This document shows positions 53,258 through 62,134 of a stretch of DNA of 64,000 nt, in pieces (positions within the stretch are counted from its first letter, which is position 1; each line of letters opens with the position of its first letter). The notes beneath the pieces were generated by a model, which worked only from the letters and a program-made list of their open reading frames with translations, was not told the origin of the DNA and searched no databases. A program made the translations under genes and the position numbers. This DNA comes from Fusicatenibacter sp. (GTDB lineage: Bacteria > Bacillota > Clostridia > Lachnospirales > Lachnospiraceae): NCBI GenBank assembly GCA_022766945.1, contig JALEOU010000081.1:1-64000 (forward strand), written 5' to 3'.

Positions 53258-54772
53258 CTACTGTTCAAAAATTTCTGCCGTTTGTTCCGTTTCTGCTGTC
53301 AGATCCGCATCCGGCTGATTGATATTGATGTTCCGTGTCACTTTGGCATCGTAGCTGTCTGCGCGCATGATCTCTGCAAGATCTACGCCGGTTGCTTCCT
53401 TCATTGACTCAAAAAGCTTTGCCATTACAACCGGAACATTTCCTGCCACAGAGCCAACGCCGCTGTCATCGCCGCCTCCGATAATCGTGATCTTATCGAT
53501 CTGACTGAGCGGCTCGGCAATCTTGCCCGCAATTTCCGGAAGAACCTTAATCATCATTTCAGCCATGGCAGCTTTGTTATAACGCTGATAAGCCTCTGCT
53601 TTCTTTTCCATACCTTCTGCTTCCGCCAATGCCTGGGCGCGGATCGCAGCTGCCTCTGCCTCACCTTTTGCTTTGATACCGATCGCCTCCTGCTCCATCG
53701 CATAGCGTTCAGCCTCCGCTTTGGCCTTGCGCGCTTCCGCTTCTTTCACCGTCTCAAACTGCTCAGCTTCTGCATTCTTCTGACGTTTATACAATTCCGC
53801 TTCTGCTGCCTGCTGTTTCGCATAGCGCTCCGCCTCTGCTTTTTTCTTGACTTCCGCTTCCAACGCTTTCTCAGTTACATCAACCTGTCTTGCGCGAAGC
53901 TCTACCTCGCGTTCCTGACGTGCGATATTCGCATTTGCAGTGGTAATCTCAATCGCTTTTCTCTGTTCTTCTTCCTGAATTTTGTACGCAGCGTCAGCTT
54001 CTGCCTTTTTGATATCAGATTCTTTCTTCAGTTCTGCAGACTTAATCGCCAGGTCGTTGTTTTTCTTTGCAATCTCGGTTTCTGCGAGTACCCGTTCATC
54101 GTTGGCTTCCTTATTGGCGCGTGCCTGCGCAATCTTAATTTCCTTCTCGGAATTTGCACGGGCAATCGCTGCAGATTTTTTAATTTTAACAATATTGTCG
54201 ATTCCGAGGTTTTCAATCACCTGATTGGAATCCACAAAATTCTGTACATTAAAACTGATAATATTCAGTCCCATAGCTGCCAGATCCGGCTCTGCGTTTT
54301 CCTTCACCAGCTCTGCGAATTTCTGCCGGTTGGAAACCATTTCTTCGAGACGCATTTTTCCGACAATCTCACGCATATTGCCTTCCAGCACTTCACGTGC
54401 CACTTTGGCTATGTATTCGCTGTCCCTGTTCAAAAAGTTCTGTGCTGCCAGATACAGTTTATCCGGCTCATTTCCAACTTTAATGTTAACCGCTGCATCT
54501 ACCTGGATATTGATATAGTCAGCTGTCGGAACTGCATCGCTGGTCTTTACATCGATGGCAACCAATTTCAGACTCAGCTTGTCGAGGCGCTCAAAAAACG
54601 GAATCTTGATGCCTGCTTTACCGATCAGAATCCTCTGGCCTTTCTTGAAGCCCGAAATAATAAATGCAGTATCCGGCGGAGCCTTTACATATCCCGAAGC
54701 TAACAGAATCAGGATCACTAGAACAGCCAGAAGCACAACAAAAAGAATCAGATGATCCAAAATAAATCCCAT
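53258..54772 (-). CDS. Flotillin-like SPFH/Band 7 protein
   Basis: A 504-residue membrane-associated scaffold. One N-terminal helix (about 5-28), a Band 7/SPFH domain (about 30-220; KAPPDTAFIISGFKKGQRIL), then a long Ala/Glu/Lys-rich coiled coil (about 220-410) and a C-terminal oligomerisation region (AAMAEMMIKVLPEIAGKIA). It resembles B. subtilis FloT/YuaG, which organises membrane microdomains. ATG 54772 follows GGGAG by 7 bp; the ATG two codons earlier overlaps that site. It lacks the usual NfeD-type partner gene nearby. Confidence 0.87.
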   Translation of the reverse strand: MGFILDHLILFVVLLAVLVILILLASGYVKAPPDTAFIISGFKKGQRILIGKAGIKIPFFERLDKLSLKLVAIDVKTSDAVPTADYINIQVDAAVNIKVGNEPDKLYLAAQNFLNRDSEYIAKVAREVLEGNMREIVGKMRLEEMVSNRQKFAELVKENAEPDLAAMGLNIISFNVQNFVDSNQVIENLGIDNIVKIKKSAAIARANSEKEIKIAQARANKEANDERVLAETEIAKKNNDLAIKSAELKKESDIKKAEADAAYKIQEEEQRKAIEITTANANIARQEREVELRARQVDVTEKALEAEVKKKAEAERYAKQQAAEAELYKRQKNAEAEQFETVKEAEARKAKAEAERYAMEQEAIGIKAKGEAEAAAIRAQALAEAEGMEKKAEAYQRYNKAAMAEMMIKVLPEIAGKIAEPLSQIDKITIIGGGDDSGVGSVAGNVPVVMAKLFESMKEATGVDLAEIMRADSYDAKVTRNININQPDADLTAETEQTAEIFEQ

Positions 54773-54970
54773 ACACATTCTCCCTTCTTCATATCGATCG
54801 TTTACAGTTTGAAAACTTCATGTTAATAATATAACATTTCGCAAATTATGTGACAATAGAAGAATGTTTACGATTTTGTAAGATTGCTGTTCAGACGGCA
54901 GCGAACGCCGTACAGAAAATAGATCTCGACGCAGACTTGCTTTATTCTCCTTCAAAAGCGGCGCTTATTC

Positions 54971-55013
54971 TTGACAGTTTCCTCTTTTCCTCTTTATAAT
55001 AGAGAAGACGTCT
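54971..55013 (+). promoter_or_regulatory. Promoter and operator of the FCD regulator gene
   Basis: TTGACA (54971-54976) and TATAAT (54995-55000) with an 18-bp spacer. AAGACGTCT (55005-55013) covers the predicted start site and matches a palindrome ahead of the permease gene. Confidence 0.75.
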
Positions 55014-55046
55014 GATGATTCGGACTGTAAGAAAGGACAGAGTTTT

Positions 55047-55784
55047 ATGTATCAGTTTGAAAAAATGGGAAAAAAACTTCTTGGCGAACAGATCGAGGAA
55101 GAATTGATGGATTACATTCTCAAGGAACCGGTATCTGTCGGAGAAAAAATACCGAATGAATTTGAGCTGGCTTCCCGCTTTGGGGTAGGGCGCAGCACGA
55201 TCCGGGAAGCCGTAAAAGGGCTTGTCTCCAAAGGGATTCTGGAAGTCCGCCGCGGAGACGGCACCTATGTTGTCAGTACCAGCACGGTCATGGATGATCC
55301 TCTGGGACTCTCCAGGCTTCAGGATAAATATACACTGGCTCTCGAGCTTTTGGATGTACGTCTGATGCTGGAACCGGAGATTGCAGCCCGTGCTGCCGAA
55401 CTTGCAAATGAACAGGACGCAAAAGAGCTGTTAGACCTTTGCAATATTACAGAGCAAATGTATCTGCAGGGAAAAAATCATATTCAAAAAGATATCGAAT
55501 TTCACACCTGCATTGCCAGATGCAGTAAAAACCGTGTCGTTGAAACTTTAATTCCGGTGATCAACACAGCTGTTATGACTTTCGCAAATCTGACGCATCG
55601 CATGCTGAAGCAGGAAACCATCGACACACACCGGGCTATCACCGATGCCATTTTGGATCACGACTCCACCGGAGCGCGCTGTGCTATGATGATGCATCTG
55701 ACATATAACCGTCAGGCCCTGATGAAGCAATATCGGGAGCACCGAAAAAAAAACAATTCATCAGATCTTTCAGATCCTTCCTGA
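55047..55784 (+). CDS. FadR/FCD-type GntR regulator of sugar-acid genes
   Basis: A 245-residue regulator. The N-terminal winged helix is PNEFELASRFGVGRSTIREAVKGL (about 33-56), followed by an all-helical FCD ligand domain (about 85-230) with metal-ligand candidates Asp/His in DVRLMLEP, DIEFHTCIA and DTHRAITDA. FCD proteins typically sense organic acids. It sits upstream of a GntP permease and an IlvD/Edd dehydratase, so an aldonate or similar acid is the probable inducer. It probably represses itself and the permease operon through AAGACGTCT sites. Confidence 0.88.
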   Translation: MYQFEKMGKKLLGEQIEEELMDYILKEPVSVGEKIPNEFELASRFGVGRSTIREAVKGLVSKGILEVRRGDGTYVVSTSTVMDDPLGLSRLQDKYTLALELLDVRLMLEPEIAARAAELANEQDAKELLDLCNITEQMYLQGKNHIQKDIEFHTCIARCSKNRVVETLIPVINTAVMTFANLTHRMLKQETIDTHRAITDAILDHDSTGARCAMMMHLTYNRQALMKQYREHRKKNNSSDLSDPS

Positions 55785-55809
55785 CCGGATCTCTTCGTTC
55801 ATTTCCAGC

Positions 55810-55850
55810 AAAAGCAGAGGAATTTTAGACAAAAACTCCTCTGCTTTTTT
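55810..55850 (+). terminator. Terminator after the FCD regulator
   Basis: AAAGCAGAGGA and TCCTCTGCTTT around a 15-nt loop, followed by TTTTG. Confidence 0.88.
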
Positions 55851-55890
55851 GTCTAAAAAAGAGAATCGTTTGTTCAAACATCATATGTTC

Positions 55891-55944
55891 TTGATTATTT
55901 TCTTAAATTTTGGTATATTCTTTTCAGAAACATAAGACGTCTTA
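55891..55944 (+). promoter_or_regulatory. Promoter and operator of the permease-dehydratase operon
   Basis: TTGATT (55891-55896), 17 bp, TATATT (55914-55919). TAAGACGTCTTA (55933-55944), a perfect 12-bp palindrome, follows at about +7 to +18 and shares AAGACGTCT with the FCD regulator's promoter. Confidence 0.75.
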
Positions 55945-56022
55945 CCTTTGAATAAATAAGCAGCAAAAGTCAGGGTATTCATCAGACATTTCCACAAAAA
56001 AAGAAAGAGAGGTATTTATTTT

Positions 56023-57051
56023 ATGAATGCGGAAGCTATCGCGCTGAATCCCACAAGACTGGTCATCGCAGCAATTCTTGGACTGGTCATTCTTCTGTTC
56101 CTGATTATCAAATGCAAAGTTCAGGCAATGATTGCCATTCTGGTCGGTGCGATTTCCATCGGCCTGTTTGCAGGAATGCCTGCACAGGATATCATCACTG
56201 CTGTCAATGACGGAATCGGCAACACGCTCAAAGGAATTGCTCTCCTTGTAGGTCTCGGTTCCATGTTCGGAGCAATCCTGGAAGTTTCCGGCGGTGCCCA
56301 GACTCTGGCTGTCTCCATGGTCAGATGGTTTGGAGATAAAAAAGCCGCCTGGGCGCTTGGTATTACCGGTCTTGTCATCGCCATGCCTGTTTTCTTTGAT
56401 GCAGGACTGATTATTCTGATTCCACTGGTTCTGATTATTTTAGATTCCATCACCGGCGTTGTTCCTGCTCTTAGCTTTCTTCAGCCCATATTTGGCTTCC
56501 TCGGCGAACCGTTTGTCGCACTTTTAATTGCTACGATTGCTGCAATGCTCGTCCTCGGTGTGAAACACGGTTATTCCATGGAGGAACTGGAAAAAATCAT
56601 GACGAAGTCCCTGGAGCCAACCGGTTTGATCCTGCTGGTAACTGCCTGCGGCGGTGTACTTCGTTACGTCCTGCAGTACTCCGGCCTCGGTGATCTGATC
56701 GGAAACGCTGTCGCTGCCGCTTCTCTGCCTCTGGTAGTTCTCGCATTTCTCGTAGCAGCCCTGGTTCGAATCTGTGTCGGTTCCGCCACCGTTGCCATGA
56801 CAATGGCTGCCGGAATTGTCTCCGCCATTCCGGGAATCTCAGAGCTTTCCCCGCTCTATCTCGCCTGTGTAACCGCAGCAGTAGCCGGAGGAGCAACCGT
56901 GTGCTCTCACTTCAACGATTCCGGTTTCTGGCTTGTGAAATCACTGGTCGGAATGGATGAGAAAACAACCCTGAAAACCTGGACGATCATGGAAACACTG
57001 GTAGGTACGACCGGTTTTCTCGTAGCTCTTGTCATTTCCTTCTTCGCATAA
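56023..57051 (+). CDS. GntP-family sugar-acid permease, internally shortened
   Basis: A 342-residue inner-membrane symporter of the gluconate permease family, with AQTLAVSMVRWFGDKKAAWALG and GIPVFFD-like AMPVFFDAGLIILIPLV (about 117-135) near the middle, and VCSHFNDSGFWLVKSLVG (about 296) near the end. Family members are about 440-450 residues. Here the segment after LIPLV is missing about 100 residues, including the usual HPGP-type loop, and joins straight to LIILDSITGVVP. The frame is intact. It could be a functional short form or a recent deletion. It lies 78 bp before the dehydratase gene. Confidence 0.82.
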   Translation: MNAEAIALNPTRLVIAAILGLVILLFLIIKCKVQAMIAILVGAISIGLFAGMPAQDIITAVNDGIGNTLKGIALLVGLGSMFGAILEVSGGAQTLAVSMVRWFGDKKAAWALGITGLVIAMPVFFDAGLIILIPLVLIILDSITGVVPALSFLQPIFGFLGEPFVALLIATIAAMLVLGVKHGYSMEELEKIMTKSLEPTGLILLVTACGGVLRYVLQYSGLGDLIGNAVAAASLPLVVLAFLVAALVRICVGSATVAMTMAAGIVSAIPGISELSPLYLACVTAAVAGGATVCSHFNDSGFWLVKSLVGMDEKTTLKTWTIMETLVGTTGFLVALVISFFA

Positions 57052-57129
57052 AGCGTGAAATCTGATATGATAAGAACAGAACCCAAACAGCTTGTTTTAG
57101 AAATAGATATATTTTAGGAGGTATCGTAT

Positions 57130-58884
57130 ATGTGTCAGTTAACAAGTCAGAAAATGCGTCAGTTGGCTCCTGAACTGGATCCACTGCGAATCGGTACCGG
57201 CTGGAAACCGGAAGATCTGTCCAAACCTCAGGTGATTGTGGAAAGCACTTACGGTGACAGCCATCCGGGCAGCGGTCATCTCAACCTGCTGGTAGAAGAA
57301 GTTCGCAAAGGAATTGCCGAAGAGGGAGGATATGGCGCACGCTATTACTGCACAGACATCTGTGACGGTGAGAGTCAGGGAACAGACGGGATCAATTTCA
57401 GTCTTGCCAGCCGCGAAATGATTGCCAATATGATCGAAATTCATGCAAATGCCACTCCTTTCGATGCCGGCGTTTACCTTGCCAGCTGTGACAAAGGCAT
57501 GCCAGCCAATCTGATGGGACTGCTTCGGGTCAATATTCCTTCTGTTGTGGTTCCCGGAGGTACGATGAATGCCGGACCGGACATGCTCACACTAGAGCAG
57601 CTGGGAATGTACAGTGCCAGATATCAGAGAGGTGAGATTACTGAGGATACCCTGAATTGGGCGAAACAGAACGCCTGTCCGAGCTGCGGTGCCTGTTCCT
57701 TCATTGGAACTGCTTCCACAATGCAGATTATGGCAGAAGCTCTGGGACTTGCCCTTCCCGGAAGCGCTCTGATGCCGGCTACCAGTCCGGATCTGCTTGC
57801 CTTTGCAAAAGAAGCAGGTCATCAGGCAGTCCGTCTTGCTTCCATGGAACATATGCGTCCAAGCGATATCGTAACCATGGATAGTTTTGAGAATGCCATC
57901 CTGGTTCATGCGGCCATTTCCGGAAGCACTAACTGCCTGCTCCATCTTCCGGCGATCGCTCATGAACTTGGCATTGAGATCACCGGCGATACTTTCGACC
58001 GTCTCCACCGCGGTGCCAGATATCTGCTGGATGTCCGCCCGGCAGGCCGCTGGCCGGCAGAATGCTTCTATTATGCCGGCGGTGTACCAGCAATCATGGA
58101 AGAGATCCGCGATCATCTGCATCTGGATGCTATGACTGTCACAGGAAAGACACTGGGCGAAAACCTGGATGAGCTCAAAGCAAACGGTTTTTACGACCGC
58201 TGTCAGAAATGGCTGGATGAATTTAACAGCCGCTACGGATGCCATATTACCAAAGAGGATATTATCCGCCCCTACGGCAAAGCCATCGGATGCGACGGCA
58301 GCATCGCCATTCTCCGCGGAAACCTGGCTCCGGAAGGCGCTGTAATTAAGCACACTGCCTGTCCTAAGGAAATGTTCCGGGCTGTACTCCGCGCAAGACC
58401 TTTCGACAGTGAAGAGGAATGCCTGGATGCGGTATTAAAGCATAAGGTAGAAAAAGGAGATGCTGTCTTCATTCGCTATGAGGGTCCGAAAGGAAGCGGT
58501 ATGCCGGAGATGTTTTATACTTCGGAGGCTATCAGCAGTGATAAGGAGTTGGGCAAAAGTATTGCACTGATCACCGATGGTCGTTTCTCCGGTGCTTCCA
58601 CCGGTCCGGTGATCGGACACTGCAGCCCTGAAGCCGCTGACGGCGGTCCGATTGCTCTGGTAGAAGAAGGCGATCTGATCGAGATCGATGTCATAGAACG
58701 AAAGCTCAATATTATCGGAATCGCCGGAGAGTGCAAGACACCGGAAGAAATCGATGCTGTTCTCGCAAAGCGCCGTGCTAACTGGAAACCACGCAAAAAG
58801 AGATACACCAACGGTGTGCTCCGTCTCTTCAGCGAGCACGCAGCCAGTCCGATGAAGGGTGCTTATCTGGAATTTGATGACTGA
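57130..58884 (+). CDS. IlvD/Edd-family sugar-acid dehydratase
   Basis: A 584-residue iron-sulfur dehydratase that converts an aldonate (for example gluconate, xylonate or arabinonate) to a 2-keto-3-deoxy acid. The cluster-binding Cys residues are in CTDICDG (about 77-80), SCDKGMPANLMG (about 118) and CPSCGACSFIGTASTM (about 179). ATG 57130 has AGGAGG upstream. Paired with the permease and FCD regulator, it suggests uptake and dehydration of a sugar acid; a KDG kinase and aldolase must be elsewhere. The sequence context argues against IlvD (no branched-chain genes). Confidence 0.88.
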   Translation: MCQLTSQKMRQLAPELDPLRIGTGWKPEDLSKPQVIVESTYGDSHPGSGHLNLLVEEVRKGIAEEGGYGARYYCTDICDGESQGTDGINFSLASREMIANMIEIHANATPFDAGVYLASCDKGMPANLMGLLRVNIPSVVVPGGTMNAGPDMLTLEQLGMYSARYQRGEITEDTLNWAKQNACPSCGACSFIGTASTMQIMAEALGLALPGSALMPATSPDLLAFAKEAGHQAVRLASMEHMRPSDIVTMDSFENAILVHAAISGSTNCLLHLPAIAHELGIEITGDTFDRLHRGARYLLDVRPAGRWPAECFYYAGGVPAIMEEIRDHLHLDAMTVTGKTLGENLDELKANGFYDRCQKWLDEFNSRYGCHITKEDIIRPYGKAIGCDGSIAILRGNLAPEGAVIKHTACPKEMFRAVLRARPFDSEEECLDAVLKHKVEKGDAVFIRYEGPKGSGMPEMFYTSEAISSDKELGKSIALITDGRFSGASTGPVIGHCSPEAADGGPIALVEEGDLIEIDVIERKLNIIGIAGECKTPEEIDAVLAKRRANWKPRKKRYTNGVLRLFSEHAASPMKGAYLEFDD

Positions 58885-58891
58885 TCCGCAC

Positions 58892-58941
58892 AATAAAACA
58901 GAGCCTCATCCCTGGCTGCAGGGACGAGGCTCTGTTTTATT
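58892..58941. terminator. Strong bidirectional terminator
   Basis: AATAAAACAGAGCCTC and GAGGCTCTGTTTTATT with inner TCCCT/AGGGA form a stem of about 20 bp. It ends the dehydratase operon and the convergent GH3 gene. Confidence 0.9.
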
Positions 58942-58967
58942 TACATCTTCACAGATTCCAAAAGAAA

Positions 58968-61322
58968 TTATTCATAGGTAAGTCCAAAACCGGAACGGTA
59001 ATAATTACCGTCTTCATCGCAGTAAGCGTAACTTCCGCCTTTGACATTTGCAAGAATCGCAGGATCAATGTACTGATCTTTGTCATATCCCGGAACATCA
59101 TTCGGAGAAGCACATACCTCACGCATCACACCATCAATCTCTTTCTCCGTGATCTGAATCACATCCGGGGAAGATACCATGGTCAGACTCATCTTTCCGG
59201 TCGGACGGTAATCTCCGGAAAGAACATCCACCTGAGCACCAAGCGCATTGTCCAGTGCCACTTTGCTCACAGTATACTGAATCGTCAGACCATCGCAATA
59301 TGGCTCAAGCTTATCCAGAATCCAGGGATTATTCACCACACAAGTCGCGATCACTTTTCCGCCGCTGCCATGCACGATGTCTGCAATCTCTTTGATCTTG
59401 TCCACATCCTTCAGTGTAGTAACCGAAACCTGTCTTCCTGTCTTTTTCTGACTCTTGTTGACCTCGCGCTCATCCACCATCAGCTGATCCGCCATCTCAA
59501 TCACCGGCATGGCAAACTGATAAAATACCATGCCGTTGCTGATCGGCCATACATGCAGATAAGCATAATCAGCCTCTTCCGGTGTCTCGACAATGGTATA
59601 GCCCTTCTTTTCCAAAAGTGCTGCAAGCGTTCTTTTGAGCGCAGCATTCTCATCCGGCGGTGCAGAGCCCGCTCCCATGGCTTGTGCCATAATTGCAACT
59701 CCGGTGTCCACACCTTTGAATGTAGCAAGATATACTTTCTTTCCTTTTTCCATCGGCAGCACGCCGCCGTGATTCTTGGCAAGCACGACTGCTTTCTGAT
59801 TTGCGATATAAGCCTGCTGCTTAGCGCCTTCAAAGTTCTCTTCTCTCACTTTGTCAGCATAATCCGGATCCAGATATGGATTATCCACACGGTTCGTCTT
59901 AAAAAGACTCAAAAGACGATTGTAATTGGCACGGTCAAGCGTTTCCTTCGGCAGATATCCTTCCTCAACAGCACGGACAATGTTTTCGGAATCGGAATTG
60001 CCTCCAATGACATCAGTTCCTGCCGAAATGGCTTTGGCATAGCGCTCCGGGACAGACAAATCTTCCACACCGTAAATCTGAACCGATGTGATGCCGGAGT
60101 CCGAGTTTACATAACCGGAAAAGCCCATCTCCTCGCGGGCCAGTGTTGTAATCAAACCTTCACTGTAGGCAGAAGGCACTTCTTCATTGGAAGTCAATTT
60201 GCCGCGATAGGACTGCGGTACACTGCGGCCATCCTTTGCAGCGCGGGAATAATCCGGCATAATCGCAGACGCGTTTTTGTCAAAGGCAGCCTGGAACGGC
60301 GGAAGGTGATATTTCTCCATGGAGCCTTCTGTCGGATACAGCCTCCACTGGCTAATGGGCATATGAGGCTCGAAACCATTTTCGGAAGGTCCGTCGCCAG
60401 GGAAATGTTTCACGGTAAGCACCACAGATCCTTCATTGAGCCCTTCCTCTCCGTTCTGATAACCGCGAACCAGTTCAGAAATAATGCCGCTGGTAATCTC
60501 CGGACGTTCTCCATAGGTACCGCTAATCCGCGGCCAGCGTGGATCCGTAGCAATATCCACCTGCGGACCGTACATAATATCCAGTCCTGCAGCTTTCATC
60601 ATCTTTCGGTCTGTATCCGCCATATTGTAAATAAGGTCAAAATTGCCGTCTCCCATCACTGCCGCTCCGATTCCAAGAGAATCCGGATAACCGATATTGA
60701 TCGGATTTGTGTGCAAAGAATAGGGAATCGCAACACCGCCCTTGCATGCCTCATATTCCAGCATCTGCGTACCCGCATTGTGATACAATGCGCTCATTCC
60801 GGCTTCCACACGCATGTCACCGCGATATACACCGGCAGTCAGTTTGCGTACCAGCACATCTTCATCATCCACTGCCATGCTGACACCCGGAAGCGGAGAT
60901 TTCGGCGGCGGTTCACTGGGATCATGTTTTTTGAAAATCCGGTCGAACCTGAGCTGTCCATTCTCATCGGTTGCATCCGCACGCGTTGCAGCCACCGGCG
61001 TATTCCAAAGTGTATTCAGCACAAAACCAGCCTGCTGATCCAAACGCATATGTGCCACCATGTCCCTAGCACGTGTTTCCGGATCCAGGCGCCAGTCTTT
61101 GTATGGATCCAGAACGCCGCTGTTATCCATATCCTTAAAATACAATCCGTCCTGCACAATCACGCCGCAGGTTGTCACCCCGATCGTGGGACCATTTTCA
61201 TTTTTAAAGTAAACCGGTTCCAGATAAAAGTCATTAATGTTTTCCCCCTCTTCCAGCTGATAAGGCGCAGGAATATAGCCGTTATTCAGCGCTAAGTCCT
61301 CCTTAACAGGATTCTTTTTCAT
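58968..61322 (-). CDS. Glycoside hydrolase family 3 enzyme
   Basis: A 784-residue enzyme, probably a beta-glycosidase. The N-terminal (alpha/beta)8 domain has LDIMYGPQVDIATDPRW and VKHFPGDGPSENG (catalytic support), and the nucleophile Asp is in GYVNSDSGIT (about 399). The C-terminal alpha/beta sandwich includes DADYAYLHVW-like EADYAYLHV. No signal peptide, so the enzyme is cytoplasmic and acts on imported oligosaccharides. It stands alone, with its own promoter. Exact substrate unknown. Confidence 0.88.
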   Translation of the reverse strand: MKKNPVKEDLALNNGYIPAPYQLEEGENINDFYLEPVYFKNENGPTIGVTTCGVIVQDGLYFKDMDNSGVLDPYKDWRLDPETRARDMVAHMRLDQQAGFVLNTLWNTPVAATRADATDENGQLRFDRIFKKHDPSEPPPKSPLPGVSMAVDDEDVLVRKLTAGVYRGDMRVEAGMSALYHNAGTQMLEYEACKGGVAIPYSLHTNPINIGYPDSLGIGAAVMGDGNFDLIYNMADTDRKMMKAAGLDIMYGPQVDIATDPRWPRISGTYGERPEITSGIISELVRGYQNGEEGLNEGSVVLTVKHFPGDGPSENGFEPHMPISQWRLYPTEGSMEKYHLPPFQAAFDKNASAIMPDYSRAAKDGRSVPQSYRGKLTSNEEVPSAYSEGLITTLAREEMGFSGYVNSDSGITSVQIYGVEDLSVPERYAKAISAGTDVIGGNSDSENIVRAVEEGYLPKETLDRANYNRLLSLFKTNRVDNPYLDPDYADKVREENFEGAKQQAYIANQKAVVLAKNHGGVLPMEKGKKVYLATFKGVDTGVAIMAQAMGAGSAPPDENAALKRTLAALLEKKGYTIVETPEEADYAYLHVWPISNGMVFYQFAMPVIEMADQLMVDEREVNKSQKKTGRQVSVTTLKDVDKIKEIADIVHGSGGKVIATCVVNNPWILDKLEPYCDGLTIQYTVSKVALDNALGAQVDVLSGDYRPTGKMSLTMVSSPDVIQITEKEIDGVMREVCASPNDVPGYDKDQYIDPAILANVKGGSYAYCDEDGNYYRSGFGLTYE

Positions 61323-61348
61323 GCAAGCTCTCCTTTCTCAAAACATGA

Positions 61349-61427
61349 TTTTGGACACCTGCTGTCCATTTTTACACTTGCTCACACCATTCACCCCATA
61401 TTTATGTCATTCTGTCCAAAACAGAAT
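61349..61427 (-). promoter_or_regulatory. Inverted repeats in the GH3 leader
   Basis: ATTCTG-N7-CAGAAT (61409-61427) sits about +10 to +28 of the GH3 transcript and contains TGTCCAAAA. Another copy of that nonamer lies in opposite orientation at 61349-61357, followed by TGTCCA at 61363-61368. Candidate operators for an unseen regulator. Confidence 0.45.
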
Positions 61428-61443
61428 CATATAAATTACAATA

Positions 61444-61472
61444 ATTCTACACTCTGCACAAATCTCTGTCAA
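61444..61472 (-). promoter_or_regulatory. Promoter of the GH3 gene
   Basis: On the minus strand TTGACA (61472-61467), 17 bp, TAGAAT (61449-61444), leaving a leader of about 115 nt. Confidence 0.75.
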
Positions 61473-61494
61473 GTTTTTTTCGCAAGGTACAAGA

Positions 61495-61565
61495 AAGCCC
61501 CACTTTGGAGAGAATCCCTTCGAACACAGCTGTGTTTCATACGGAATCTGTCCAAAACGGGGCTT
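61495..61565. terminator. Long structured hairpin between the HEAT-repeat and GH3 genes
   Basis: AAGCCCC and GGGGCTT close a 71-nt structure; the stem continues through TTTGG/CCAAA-type pairs, and the tip holds the 14-bp palindrome AACACAGCTGTGTT. TTTTT follows on the plus strand. It likely ends the HEAT-repeat gene transcript (minus), and it includes another TGTCCAAAA (61549-61557). Confidence 0.6.
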
Positions 61566-61604
61566 TTTCACCCATAACCACTGGAGTTTCGATAACCCCA
61601 CAAA

Positions 61605-61949
61605 TTATCTGGAAGTGATCTTTGCAAGAGCTTCTGAAATGGCACTCTTTAACTCTTTCTGATCCGGTGTGGTTCTTCCTGCCAGCTGGCGGATTCTCGC
61701 TACCACATGATCATCACCAACTTCTCCCAGGCTTCTGACGGCAGCTGCCATGATTTCTTCATCCTCTGTATCCAGCAGAGAGGTCAGCAGATTCACAGAG
61801 CCGTCTGCTTTCGATTCACTGCATGCCCTTGCCAGCATAATCTGTGTTTCTTTGTCGGCAAAGAGATACTGTTTTCTCAGCTTATCCCATTTGCCTCTCT
61901 TAACCATCTTTCTCAATCCATCCTCTGTTACCTGCTTTGAACCAAACAT
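61605..61949 (-). CDS. Small HEAT-repeat protein
   Basis: A 114-residue all-helical protein with HEAT-like helix pairs (ETQIMLARACSESKADGSVNLLTSLLD and EIMAAAVRSLGEVGDDHVVARIRQLA, about 35-90). HEAT repeats bind other proteins. No signal or membrane segment. It is monocistronic, with a 77-nt leader from the promoter at 62033-62061. Partner unknown. Confidence 0.78.
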   Translation of the reverse strand: MFGSKQVTEDGLRKMVKRGKWDKLRKQYLFADKETQIMLARACSESKADGSVNLLTSLLDTEDEEIMAAAVRSLGEVGDDHVVARIRQLAGRTTPDQKELKSAISEALAKITSR

Positions 61950-62032
61950 GCGAAGTCCCTCTTTCTTTCTATTATGATAGATTGTCCTTTTACCAGCGTT
62001 CCATCAGCCTCTGAACAATCCTGCTAGTGGAG

Positions 62033-62061
62033 ATTATACGCCTCTTAGCCGCCACTGTTAA
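62033..62061 (-). promoter_or_regulatory. Promoter of the HEAT-repeat gene
   Basis: On the minus strand TTAACA (62061-62056), 17 bp, TATAAT (62038-62033). Confidence 0.7.
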
Positions 62062-62134
62062 CAAACTATTTCTGAATATTCCATAAAATTTCTATAAATT
62101 TCTTTGGATTGGAAGACATCTTTTTCCCGATACC

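Noticed and set aside
59370..61295. 641-codon open frame on the plus strand across the GH3 gene
   Set aside because: It is the antisense shadow of a well-supported GH3 enzyme. Its product is rich in Cys/His/Arg without domains, and it has no ribosome site.
61407..61601. 64-codon open frame on the minus strand between the HEAT and GH3 genes
   Set aside because: It runs through the structured hairpin and the GH3 promoter, has no ribosome site and no similarity I can recognise.
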